64,000 nucleotides of DNA, from the NCBI GenBank assembly GCA_035610365.1, contig CM069435.1:4862001-4926000 (forward strand). The letters run 5' to 3'. Both the position numbers and the translations under genes were made by a program. Shown in pieces: positions 43,255-54,030 of this stretch. A model generated the notes under the pieces. It saw only the letters and a list, made by a program, of their open reading frames with translations. It ran no database searches and was not told the origin of the DNA. The stretch is from Aquatica leii. Lineage: Eukaryota; Arthropoda; Insecta; Coleoptera; Lampyridae. Within the stretch, counting starts at the first letter, position 1. The number at the start of each line of letters is the position of its first letter.

Positions 43255-44239
43255 CTAACAGTTGCACACACTGTGTTCATTACAAATGCTGCTTTTGTAT
43301 GTTTCACAATTCAGTGTGCTTTTAAGGTCAATACGGATTGGACAAAATGAACATCTCTTTCTATTGACGTCAGTTGCTTTTTGAATCTTCTACGGATCAG
43401 GCTTATGCTGGCGTATTTAATTAATGTTTCTGAAACTGAACTTAAAATAGATTTCGTTGGATGAGGGCTTTAGTACTTTTTGGTCCGTTATGGGCTGGGT
43501 GCTGGGCTGTCTCAGACGTATCCAGACAGTTTAGAATGTCCAATCGCTTTTGATTCTCGTGCGTTAACTAAAAAGGAAAAGAATTACTCACAAACTGATA
43601 AAAAAACACTGTCAAGATATTGAGGTATTAAAAAAATCTTTAATTATTTATACAGGCGCCATTTTACATTATTGACCAATCACAAACCATTAAAACAATT
43701 TTAGCTGCTGATGCTTGCGCACCAGGCTTAAATGCAACTCGATTGCATCACTATGCAATTTTTCTTCAAGGATTTGTAGTTTTAGATTTTAGATTGTATT
43801 TTTGGTAGATAGTGTACATAATAATAGCTATGCGCATGAGCCAAAAAATAACAGTGTTGTCATCTTTTTTCATGTGCAACCACAAGGAAATTTGCACGTT
43901 TTTGGTACCTACTAAACTAGCAGAGGTGTTTATATTGTTTACGTTTAAAGTAGAATTATTTGCACCAATAGTTGAATTAAAACTTGGTTAATCTATCTAT
44001 TAACCCACTAACCATACTTATCACAATCCATCATCAGAATCATCACTAACACTTACATAATTTTCTGAATCATTATAACTTTATTCGTCAAAATGTTCGT
44101 CCTTCACTTTAACTTCTGATTCAACTTCGCTTTCACCGGATAACTCCTGGTCAGCTCCACTGGTCCATGCTAACGCAATTTCTTTAAGGGCATCATCAGC
44201 AAAGCTGACACTAATCTAATTTTGTTTACCTGACGTCAT
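43255..44239 (-). pseudogene. piggyBac transposase pseudogene
   Basis: Reading leftward, ATG 44239 begins MTSGKQN with a stop, then an acidic N-terminal region (ADQELSGESEVESEVKVKDE; SENYVSVSDDSDDG) typical of piggyBac transposases. The end, 43420-43255, is a cysteine-rich domain RCSFCPIRID, LNCETYKSSICNEHSVCNC and stop, matching the piggyBac C-terminal zinc-binding domain that recognises TIR DNA. The ~600 bp between have stops and lack the DDD catalytic core, so the middle is deleted. No TTAA-flanked termini were identified. Confidence 0.7.
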
Positions 44240-44980
44240 TCTAACTATAACTGAACACTTTACAAACTGAGAGCAACTAAATGCATCTTTCTGAACAAGT
44301 GTTTATATACGCTTCTGAATATGCAAGCCGCAACCTACAGATGCAGGCTAATACAAAGCTAATCACACATACACAAGTTAAAATGTCTATGTACAAACTA
44401 CTTTGACGCAAACAAGCACATAACTGCTTAGAAACAGACTGGGCCTCAGAGGCCTGTATTGTATAAAAGAACTTTTTTTGAGATAACTGCTTTGCATTTA
44501 AGTTTGTTGGTAGAAATATTATAAATAGTTAAATAACATAAGTTGGCGTTAATAACCATAGGCCTGCAAAAGCAAGATGCAATATAAAGCGTGGCTGTCT
44601 CATAGTGTATGTAAAATGTACATTGAGAACATTTGTAACAATGGAGAAAAAAACACGTAAGTCTTTGAAGTTTAGAGTACCTACCTATGGTTTGGCGAGA
44701 GCAAAAAATTATGTATGACCAATATGGTAGGTATCAACAAAAATAATCTCAAAAAATGGAAACATTCCAATATTTCCTCAGAAAAAATAACTTATTTTTC
44801 ATTAAAAAAATGTTCCAATACTAGTTTTTGATCAGGCAGTACAGCAATCTTAGGAAAATGAAACTGAAGTTTCTCAAGAAGATGAATACGGTGGGGAAAC
44901 ATTTTTACAAAATGAACTTAATGATTGATAAAAACGTGTTAGTCCTCCGAATGTTGATTCATGTGTTTTCTTCTTAAGGC
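44240..44980. other. Non-coding stretch
   Basis: No certain feature. A short acidic frame at about 44850-44930 (EVSQEDEYGGETFLQNELND) is not assignable. Confidence 0.35.
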
Positions 44981-45478
44981 GACGTTTTGTGCATCTCGAG
45001 TCTCCACTGCACTTCATCAAGCCAGCTAAATTTATTTAAAAAAAACAACATTAGAAACAAGCAATGACAATCAGGTAAAACTAAAATTGATAGCACTGAA
45101 TAGATAACCCAAGGCACAACCACAAGGTCAGGAAATTTTAGTGAGTAGATTATTATACACTGTACTAATCTTGTTAGTATCAGTGTTAAAAGTCACATTA
45201 TTTTTATGTTTTGTAATGACTGTCATTTCTCCAACTAATCTTTTATTAAATTTTGGTTTTACATCTAGAATCGTAGTATTACTAAAATCAAAATTGTGAT
45301 TCATATTAATATGGTGGAGAGCAAAAGCTGATTCTTCTTTTTTGTGTGGTGATTCTTAACTTGATTGACAGTTTTTTGTTTTGTTTGCCCAACATACCAT
45401 TTATTGCAATCAATACCATCAATTTTATATATTGTCATATTACTTGATCTGGTCTTTAATCTTGGAATAAATGGTGTT
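44981..45478 (-). mobile_element. Penelope-like element 3' relic
   Basis: The minus strand has a GIY-YIG piece followed 110 bp further by a degraded hammerhead-like motif (45021-44981: TTGATGA-AGTGC...GCAC-AAAACGT). This is the same order as at 36.3-36.9 kb. The RT part upstream (45479 onward) is not recognisable. Confidence 0.65.
45135..45478 (-). pseudogene. GIY-YIG endonuclease fragment of a PLE
   Basis: Translation: FIPRLKTRSSNMTIYKIDGI, then DCNKWYVGQTKQKTVNQVKN and, after a frameshift, ESAFALHHINMNHNFDFSNT. IYKI-x-C/G-x-DC-x3-YVGQT is the GIY-YIG module of Penelope-like elements, and ALH/HHINMNH matches the following conserved helix region. It would be the DNA-nicking domain. It belongs to a different PLE family from the one at 35.3 kb, judged by YVGQTK against YIGETGR. 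Confidence 0.7.
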
Positions 45479-45499
45479 TTCTATCAGATTACTATTCTT

Positions 45500-47629
45500 A
45501 TATGTCGTTTTTTTAAGGTTAGGTGTTTTTAAAATCGAAATGAGCTTCTTAGTAGACTAAACTATGTTCTATGTATGTTTGTATACTGTAGTGATCTGAG
45601 CGGTTTGCTGACATATCGGCTTTAAAACTTATCAGGGAAGTGATTGACTATATTTAAAAAAAGTCTCAAAGCAGTCCTTTTACATAATGGGAATAAACAT
45701 GCTTCTATTACAATTGCTCACTCTACATGCTGAAAAAAAACAGTAGCATTTGTGATATCACCATATAAGACATGCTTAAAATCAAGTATATAATTCTAGG
45801 CACCAAAATGTCAGTGAATTGGTAAACCCTTGATCAACCAAAAAAAATTTTTTTTTTTCAAAAAAACTTGTATACACACTGAAAATTTTTCTTTTCTACC
45901 AGAAAATAAAGATCACGGAGTACTTGTGGAATAACACCGAGGCGAATATAAAAATCTAACAAGTAATATCTTTAAAACCAGCTTTGAAAATTTTTAATTT
46001 TTAGTAAAATTTTCTTTGAAGAACAAATTTACTTTTTTCTACAAAACAAAAATATTTTCAGCATTTGATATCAGAATGGAATCCAAATAAAATCTTTTTA
46101 TTAAATTTAATAACATGAGCAACACTCGGTATGTATTTTTCCTTGTTATTTTCACATAATTTATTTTGCAATTTTTATTGTTTGTTTTTAAATTAAAATG
46201 CTATTAAGCAGTAAGTAATCACTTTATCAAACTTTTTCTGAGTAAGCGTTCTCTACTTTTAAAAAGTTTAATGAATTTTCTTATATAAGTAAAGTGCCTC
46301 ATTTTTTCAATGTCGGGAATGCTAATAAATTTCAGAATTAACAAGCCATGTATTTCCGGTAAAAACTAGACATTCTAATATAGTACTTTGCGTTCTGATT
46401 TTATTAAGAAATTTTGTAGTGTATATATTAATTCGCTTTTTACGGTTTTATTTTTTTAAATTTTTATTTATTGGATAGAATAATTTTAACACTTTTCTCC
46501 AATTTGTTTTCTTCTAGGAATTAAGTTTCAAAACATTTTTTTATTTAATCTACTTAAGAATCTGTGTAGTAAAAAATCTAGTAGCTGGAAAAGGTTTTTG
46601 TTGAAAAAAAGTACAAATTTTTCAGACTAATAAATTACCAATGATTAGATTAACCTGAAAAAGTTACGGACTTAGCCAATGAACGTTACTATAAAACTAA
46701 ATCGTTAGTTTTGACTAATTCAAGTTTTAAATATGTTAACATTGTTTTTCGTTCTACTTTTTTTATTTGTGTGAACAATGTCTTTAAAAGAATATAGATA
46801 ATTGCGATTAATTTTTATGTTTTTGTTATTTTATCCTAGTTTAAAGAATAATGCGTTTTTAGTGTTAATTATTTTGTTTTATTTAATTTTTGTTTATTTG
46901 TGTCAAAACTGAGATACATTTAGTTTTATGTTTTAAATCTTTTAGAAACGGGTTTCTTACGATTTCATAGTGATTAAAACTTTATTGATTTATTTTTCCT
47001 ATACTAGATGCCATAACAATGTATTTTTAATAATAATTTGCATATTTAAACTTGTTACAATTTTTATTCTGGATAATTCTCGTGTGGTCGATTTCTCACA
47101 AGCTGAGCTTGAAGAATAAACTGACTAAACTCTGAAGATATCCACTGCGACGTGCGACGACACCTCAGTTTGTGACAAATAGACTATGTGGGAATTATCT
47201 AGAATGGACAGTTGCAATACAAAAGTAACCCGTGAAAACTTGAATTCTACTATTTAAACATGTTGAAAAATAATTAATTAATTAAGTTCTGCACTCAGCT
47301 GAAGTGCAATCAATGACCTGTAACTTAATCCACAACAAAAAAAGCAACGGCAGCTCAAAGTTTCGGAGAGTGGAAAGTGGAAAAAGTATTTAATAGAATT
47401 CAGTCTGTCTTCGATGTGCCGATTGTAATTTGATTAGAAAAGCGCCAAAACGGGAAGAAAAAACTCCAGATACCCGTTTTTTCCTGACAACGTTTAAGCT
47501 AAACTAATGGAACACAACTATTCCAACAATGAGTACACTCAACAATTGTTTGCAAGCAATAACACAATAATACTAGTATTATCGGCTTCTTAAATTAAGC
47601 AACACCTCGTACACTTAGGTAGTGATAGT
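45500..47629. other. AT-rich stretch without a recognised gene
   Basis: No convincing homology. The first few hundred bases may be decayed PLE sequence belonging to the GIY-YIG relic on its left. Confidence 0.35.
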
Positions 47630-47939
47630 CAGTGGTGTAGTCGGGGGTATGCCCAGGTGTACGGCGTATAACAACTTCACAAAAAAAATATTAGCGTATA
47701 ACAACTTTTTTTGCATGACTAAAAGAGTATTACCATTTTTTTATTATTGCATGTTCGCTTGTTGCAACGCTGAGCAACGCAATAGGTAGTTTTTAAAATA
47801 TTTACACTACGGAAATACAATACTCCAATACTGGTAAGCAATTAGTCCAAAAAAGAATTCTCGGAACTGAATTTGACGTGCTGACAACAAATCCTTTGTA
47901 TTGTTAAGTGCATAGGGTATTAGCAGTGAGTGGTAGCCC

Positions 47940-47967
47940 GTAGCCGACCGATAGATCGGTCGGCTAC
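47940..47967. repeat. 13-bp perfect hairpin in hAT element leader
   Basis: GTAGCCGACCGAT (47940-47952), a 2-nt gap, and its exact reverse complement (47955-47967). It is GC-rich in an AT-rich setting and sits between the hAT terminus and the transposase start, so it could be a subterminal protein-binding or fold-back sequence. Confidence 0.85.
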
Positions 47968-48136
47968 CGGTAGCCGCCGACACTTGTTTAGCTTCCTTGA
48001 GGTTCGAAGTTCGAACTGCAGGTTGTAATTTAATATCCCTTTCGTTTGTCCTGTTGGCGGTAATTTTCTTCAGTTAAATGCTGCGTTTTGTGTTGGTTAG
48101 TAGTTAGTTGGCTGGTGCTAGTGGTTTATTTCAGAG

Positions 48137-48960
48137 ATGAAACGACAAGGAGATTTATTACATTTTCTTAATATATTATTGCCAAGGCGACAGTCAAATA
48201 ATAACGACGAAAGTGTGCTACCGGGACCAAGTGCTGACAATTTAACATCAAACAATATATTTACATTACAACGAGGATCTTTTCAAAATAGTGACAATGG
48301 AAATAAAAAACAGCCAATATATCCTTGTATTTGGAACGAAAACCAATAGTATACCTTTAAAAACAACAATCCGTGGTTCTAACCACGTAGATTCCAAAGC
48401 CCACAATTTCGCAATTGAAATAAATGACCAGGCTGCAACAAATGTCTTGGCACATGTAATACACAAGAAAAGTCAGCGCGTCGATGAAGTCACTAACCGA
48501 AATTTTAGAACTGCCTATAATATCGCCAAATCAGATCGCCCTTTTAGCGATCATGAAAATCTAATTAAATTACAGAAGTGCAACGGTGGAGATATGGGTA
48601 TAATATATATCGGTTTTTATGTTCTTGGATTTAGCGGAACTTCAAAATCAAGGTGCTGAACACATAACCGAAGTCTTATTAGCAACATCAGCAAGGAAAA
48701 TGGATTTACTGAAAATTATCTTCTTCAACACTGGGTTTCTTTTGTTTGTGATGGAGCAAGTGTTATGATTGGCAAAATAAGTGAAGTGGCGACCAGGATA
48801 AAGGAAACATATCCTTCTGTTCTAAGCTGGCATTGCATGAACCATCGCCTAGAACTCGCTGTGTCTGATGCTTTGAAATCTGTAACTGCAACCAGTCATT
48901 TTTATAGTGCATTTATTCTCTGTACAGCCAGTCGAATAAAAATTTGATTTGATTTGCTCA
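48137..48960 (+). pseudogene. hAT transposase, KIAA1586-like, 5' part
   Basis: From ATG 48137 the frame starts MKRQGDLLHFLNILLPRR. Shifted frames continue with TTNVLAHVIHKKSQRVDEVT-type sequence, RNFRTAYNIAKSDRPFSDHE, NLIKLQKCNGGDMG, a degraded stretch, WVSFVCDGASVMIGKISEVA (first acidic residue in CDGASVM), TRIKETYPSVLSWHCMNHRL and ELAVSDAL. The order and the CDGASVM and CMNHRLELAVSDA blocks are those of hAT-derived proteins annotated as KIAA1586-like. At least three frameshifts. Similarity stops at about 48930, so the insertion and dimerisation domains are missing. Confidence 0.78.
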
Positions 48961-50212
48961 TCTAACATATATTAGTTGTTGGCATGATTAGACTTAACTA
49001 TTTCGCTGCGGGAAACGGATTTATCCGCTAAGTTATTTCGCTATTATAGTGCAGAAACCGGATAATTTCGTACGATCTACTCAGGTGCAAACCACGTAAA
49101 TATGAAAAGTTCGTTTTAGGTTATTTTTGGTATAGGTAGTCTTTCATATATATTTGATTATTCACAGTTTATAAAGAAGATAATGAAGAAGCAATTAGAC
49201 AGTCATTAAAAGTTTTCTGAGCTAACACGTGCGGATAACCAAACTTGCTGTTAGAATTTAAAAAAAATTAAAACTCACCGTGAAATAAAAATGCACTCTT
49301 ACCCCAGCGATTCTTTTACATACAAACATCAAAATCTTAATTGATTAACATTATTAAATAATGTGGATGTTCCAAAATTCTTAAATGTAAATCATTAGAC
49401 ACTTTGCGTTATTCGACCGAACTATAACTAACACGCATTGAAGATTATTATGAAAATTTAGTGTTTTTTTGTTAACACACTTTTTTGAAAAGTAATAACC
49501 AAATTCAAATAACGAAACGCTGCAAACGCCACTAAAAAATAGAATAATTTGATCAAATCCACATTGGAAAGAAAATACATTCGTATTTTTACGAAAACGG
49601 ACGATGGACAAACAATTTTAACAGCAAATGAGAATAAATGCATTTTGATCGAGCTTCAAGTATATATCTTCCGGGTTTTGGGCTGAGCCCTATCTTTTTG
49701 GTTGACTTTTTTTACTAATTCGTTCTACAGTATTCACAAATTTATTACTGTTTATTATACTTGCTACGAGTCGTTAGAAATAACGTGCTACGTTTTTCGT
49801 ATTTTGACAAAATTTCTCGACTGCACTGCCAAGAGCGTGCCACTGACGATACGATTTAGCACTTCGTTTTTGACATTTACCAGATTTTTATTTTCCCGAT
49901 TGGCGTTCGTTGTGAGTACATTGAGTTTTATAGGAACCTTGTCCGTTCAATCCGATTTGAATAAAATGAAGATCCTCTACTTGTATTAAAGTAGTTAAAC
50001 CGATTTCCTTTGCTTTTAATTACTTATAGCAAATTTACCAGAAGCTCAAGGTTATTTCTTTAAACCCAGTTACTAAGGGTAAAAGCATTAATCATCTGGT
50101 AATGAGATTTCATATCCAGTAGACCGATTCATCCCGGTATAAATGTGGTTTACTTGCCTTGCGCTTCAACTTTATTAATTAGTATTCCAGGCTACATATT
50201 CATCTATATTTC
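48961..50212. other. Non-coding stretch
   Basis: Nothing recognised. The open frames at 49381-49989 are short and have no familiar motif. Confidence 0.4.
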
Positions 50213-50278
50213 TATTATGGACTAAGCCTTAAGCGTTATTAATTATGTTATGTTCTATTACTTGAAATAAGTCATCAG
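50213..50278 (+). repeat. Dispersed repeat, copy 1
   Basis: CTTAAGCGTTATTAATTATG followed by TTCTATTACT and AAGTC is found again, slightly diverged, at 53966-54030 in the same orientation. Family unknown. Confidence 0.6.
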
Positions 50279-50339
50279 ACACTTTTAGTATATTTTAAGA
50301 TGACTATTAATATATTACTTTTAGTCGATTATTGAAGTC

Positions 50340-50736
50340 ACATGTCTTTTGCTTTGTAGTCTTTCTTCCGTTAGTTTAAAACTTTCTTCTATTTTTCTTG
50401 TTTCTTCTTCTAACCTTTTGGAATTTTCTAATCATTTTTCTTCCATAATCGTACAAGTTTCCATAAATTTCTCTTCTATTACTCTACATGTATCTATTAG
50501 TTTTTCTTCAATTTTCATCCCTAAATTAATGGAATATTATTGTAGTTGTTTTATGTTCCCTTCTTGAGTTTTCCAACAATTTTTCCTCGAGTTTATTGGA
50601 AGTTTCCTTTAACTTTTCTTCCAGAATTAAATTTTTTTTTGTATTTTACTCGTACTTTCCATTAATTTTCTTTCTAGCATTCTAGAGTTTTCTTCTGATT
50701 TAGTATTTTTTTTAATTCTAATATTTTGCTATTCAT
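50340..50736 (-). pseudogene. Coiled-coil gag-like ORF fragment
   Basis: The start is ATG 50736 (MNSKILELKKIL). A frameshift in an A-run gives SEENSRMLERKLMESTSKIQ, then EEKLKETSNKLEEKLLENSR, a break, and EEKLIDTCRVIEEKFMETCT and RLEEETRKIEESFKLTEERL. The repeating EEK-L-ET pattern is a long parallel coiled coil, seen at the N-terminus of some insect LTR-element gag proteins. No capsid core or zinc knuckle is visible, so the gag assignment rests mainly on its position after an LTR and possible primer-binding site. Two frameshifts. Confidence 0.5.
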
Positions 50737-51118
50737 TTTGGCACTTTGGGAGCGCGTAACTATCATTCGCTCGCAAAATAAAAGTTATTAGCTCCAGTGT
50801 ATCGTTTATTAGAAATTAAGGACTAAATACAGTTAACAAATAATTAAACAAACTTGCGGCAAAGGATTACACCAATTAGAAAGACTAATAGCTAATATTT
50901 ACAAACTAACAATAAGTCACTAATAATTGATTTATTTCGACACTATTTATTTTTCACCATCGCGCATACAATGACGTAAAGGTCACTAAACTGCACTCGC
51001 GCTGATTACACAATGATTACAATGAATCTCCTCGTTTGTTGCAGGTTCTATTTATATCCAGAACGTTATCTTCTTATCGCTTCCAAGAGTTTTCTTTATT
51101 TTCTTTAACCTTCGAACA
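50340..51118 (-). mobile_element. 5' end of an LTR retrotransposon (LTR + gag)
   Basis: On the minus strand 51118-50798 has LTR features: TGTTCGAAGG start, a TATA box (GATATAAATAG, about 51050), and an ATACA end resembling the ends of the solo LTRs at 33 and 39 kb. It is followed by CTGGAGC..., a possible primer-binding site starting with TGG, a leader, and a gag-like coiled-coil frame at 50736. Nothing recognisable follows left of 50340. Confidence 0.55.
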
Positions 51119-53965
51119 TTTTTCGGAAGCAGAACGTAATGATATAATGTATGAAACTGTCCGAACTATAGACAGACATTGACAATAGGATGTACCTAAA
51201 ATGTACCCGATTTTCTTCTGCGAAATTTATGCTAGCATTGAGCACAGTTCATCGTCGAGGTAGCCACAATGAATTGCTGGGTCGAACCGCAACTTGCAGT
51301 CTAGTAGATTTCATTGATTAATTTCATTTTCATTCAAGTAACAACCAACAATGGAATAAGTGTAATAACCCAATTTTTTAAAGCAGCATTAAAATTTTAA
51401 CATTGGTAACATGCAGAATCTGTATCTGTATGTATGTATATATATGTATCTGAAACGACTCATGCGTTTGCTATTTTGTTATGTATGACAATGATAATAT
51501 AGATCCAATAAAATAGAAATATGTGTGAGTTTTGAATTATTTTATATACGTCATTTTGTGTTTTGTGAGTATATGGATACCATATTAGGTTTCATAACAA
51601 TACTAGTCAGTAAAGCTACTCACAATTAAATAAAAACTTTAATTAAAACCTTGCGAATCAAAGACTTTAAAACTAGGTGCGGATTTTTGCACAAACACAA
51701 TGCAATTAAAAATTAACTACTATGAAACAAAATTTAACAAACGAGATAGAAAATGTGTGAGGGTTTAATTAATCTTTTGAATGAAACCGCACTTTAAATT
51801 AAGCGGATCAAAGCAATGCAGATTTTTACGCGGCGGTGTTTAAGTAATTAATTAGACAAAGGAACAAAAAACTTTAAATTTTATTGTTTAAAAAAACCTG
51901 TAAAAATTATAATTGCATTTTGATTAACAAACTTTTTGTTTTTGATTGACAAATAAATAAAAAAAAGTACGATGTTGTCTATTCCGACATTGAAGTCTCT
52001 TACGAATGTTGTTTTGTAGTTTTATAAAAAAGTTTTTTTTTATAGTTAGGTTTATAATTGTTTTTAATAACAATCATACATTTATATTTTATTACAATTA
52101 TACATTTTTTTCCGTATTTAAAATATAAAATAGATACATAACTTAAAAATTTGGAATTTATTGTGATAATAAAGGATGGGATTTATTACGGATTCTATCA
52201 TTAAAAAAACTAAAGGTACAAAGTAACTATCAATTCTGAAACTAAAAATGTTAAATTTAAACCTAGAATCTGTAAAAAAACATGTAAATATTTATTGATA
52301 TGACAAAAAATTTAGTTATTTCAATTCAATAAAAATTGATACTTTTTAATAACTATTTGTAATCAATTTAATTTTCAACACTATACATCAATTTAAGAAA
52401 TCTTTCCGTCAAATAAAGCACAAAAGCTTAACAAAGAATGCATTTAGTCTAAGGCCAAGAAAACCATTATACCACGAATAAACACAAAAAAAGATTACTA
52501 TCAACTATTTCTAATAACGTTTACCTTCCTAACATAATAGATTTAAATTTGAATATATTTAAAAAATGTATGTCAAGGAAATTTAGGATCAACAAAGCAT
52601 ACACTAAATAAATAACAAATTTAAACCGTTATTAAAATTAAGCAAATTAAACCGTTTAAAAACAAAAAAAATAACATTAATAAATTAGTTCAATCACACG
52701 CGGAATAAAAGAAACTAAAATAAAAGTAATTTGTTTCAAATAAATTGCAATAGCAAGAAAACCGGTAGTTTGCAAATTAGTTTAAGTTCTAATAACAATG
52801 GCAAAATAAAATTTAAACGTTGTATTATAAAAAATACTTATTTAAAGAAAGTAAGGAAAGTACAGCGATGCAAATTAATTTAACCACACGAGCATGTTTT
52901 TTTTATAACTTTTACTTTTGTTTTGTTAAATTATTAATTAATTCCACTAACTGTTATTTTAAACAAAGAAAATTGTTTTATGCGATTGTGGCTGTCAATA
53001 TTGTTATGTAAATCTATATGTTATGTACTATACAAGGTGCAATAAACTTTATATACGCTATTTTTTTCGAATTGAAATTTAAAAAAAAATTAAGCAAACA
53101 CTTTTGATTATTAAAATAAATTAAAATAAACTATTATTTTAAATATTATTATAATCCACTTTAAGCAATAAAGTACTTTACCAATATTAAATATTTTAAA
53201 ACATCATATTTAAAATAAGCTTTTAATTACATATATGATTTGTATACAAACGTTTTAAAAAAATATTGTAGAAGAGAATTTGTGAACAGTGAAAATTTTT
53301 TAATGAGCAGTTTTAGAAGAATGGCGGAATTGCACAGTATCTTTTGCCTTTCAAAACGGAACTGTTTTATTTGAAATTTTTTTATTTTTATTTTGTGTGT
53401 GATTATTGTAATAGTATAGTTCACAAAACATACCAACCTTTGTAGTGAAAGGAATTTAACACTTTCTACCCAATCGCTAAAGTCTGATAATGCTATTAAC
53501 TAAAAAACGTTTCCTATTTTTGTTGAAAATATGCTAGCAAAACTCTATCATTACTCGTTTTTACTCCTGTTTTTACACCAATTATTGCCGATAAGCATTT
53601 TCCGACATTTTCTATGATTCCACTTGAGATTTTTATAAAATTTTCTTGAACAAACAGCATGGAGACGTTAAGAAATTTAATTTTTTTACAAACCAAAACA
53701 GAAACCTTGATTCCGCTGATTAATTTAGAATTAATTATAGAAAATTAAAAATATCAAAATTTAGTATATTTCCCAAACTCTAAAACTTGAAGTTGAAGTT
53801 AGCTCCGAATTTTGTATCTTTATGGCTTGTGCTGTATTTTTTGCAGCTAGTTGCAAGCCTGTAACTGAAAACATGTTCAAAAAAAATTTTTTTTAACAAA
53901 TTTTTGATCCGCTATCTGTCAATTGTAGTTCGATGGAATCTTGAGATGCACTGTGCTACATACTT
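51119..53965. other. AT-rich stretch without recognised features
   Basis: Very AT-rich, with short open frames (52820, 53227, 53514) of low-complexity Lys/Asn/Phe/Ile composition. I see no gene here. Confidence 0.45.
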
Positions 53966-54030
53966 ACTACTATGGCTTTAGCGTTATTAATTATGTTCTA
54001 TTACTCATATTAAGTCTTTAGCTGCATTTT
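53966..54030 (+). repeat. Dispersed repeat, copy 2
   Basis: Matches 50213-50278 (TTTAGCGTTATTAATTATGT, TTCTATTACT, TAAGTC). Confidence 0.6.

Larger units (their letters stand above)
47630..48960 (+). mobile_element. hAT element 2 relic (KIAA1586-like)
   Basis: The left terminus CAGTGGTGTAGTCGGGGGTA (47630 on) is of the CAGTGGCGTAGCC type common for hAT TIRs. The 5' part of a transposase follows at 48137. The right end and the C-terminal half of the transposase were not found. A direct repeat GCGTATAACAACTT occurs twice near the terminus (about 47667 and 47692). Confidence 0.65.

Noticed and set aside
49381..49989. Three overlapping ORFs on both strands
   Set aside because: No recognisable motif and typical of chance frames in AT-rich DNA.
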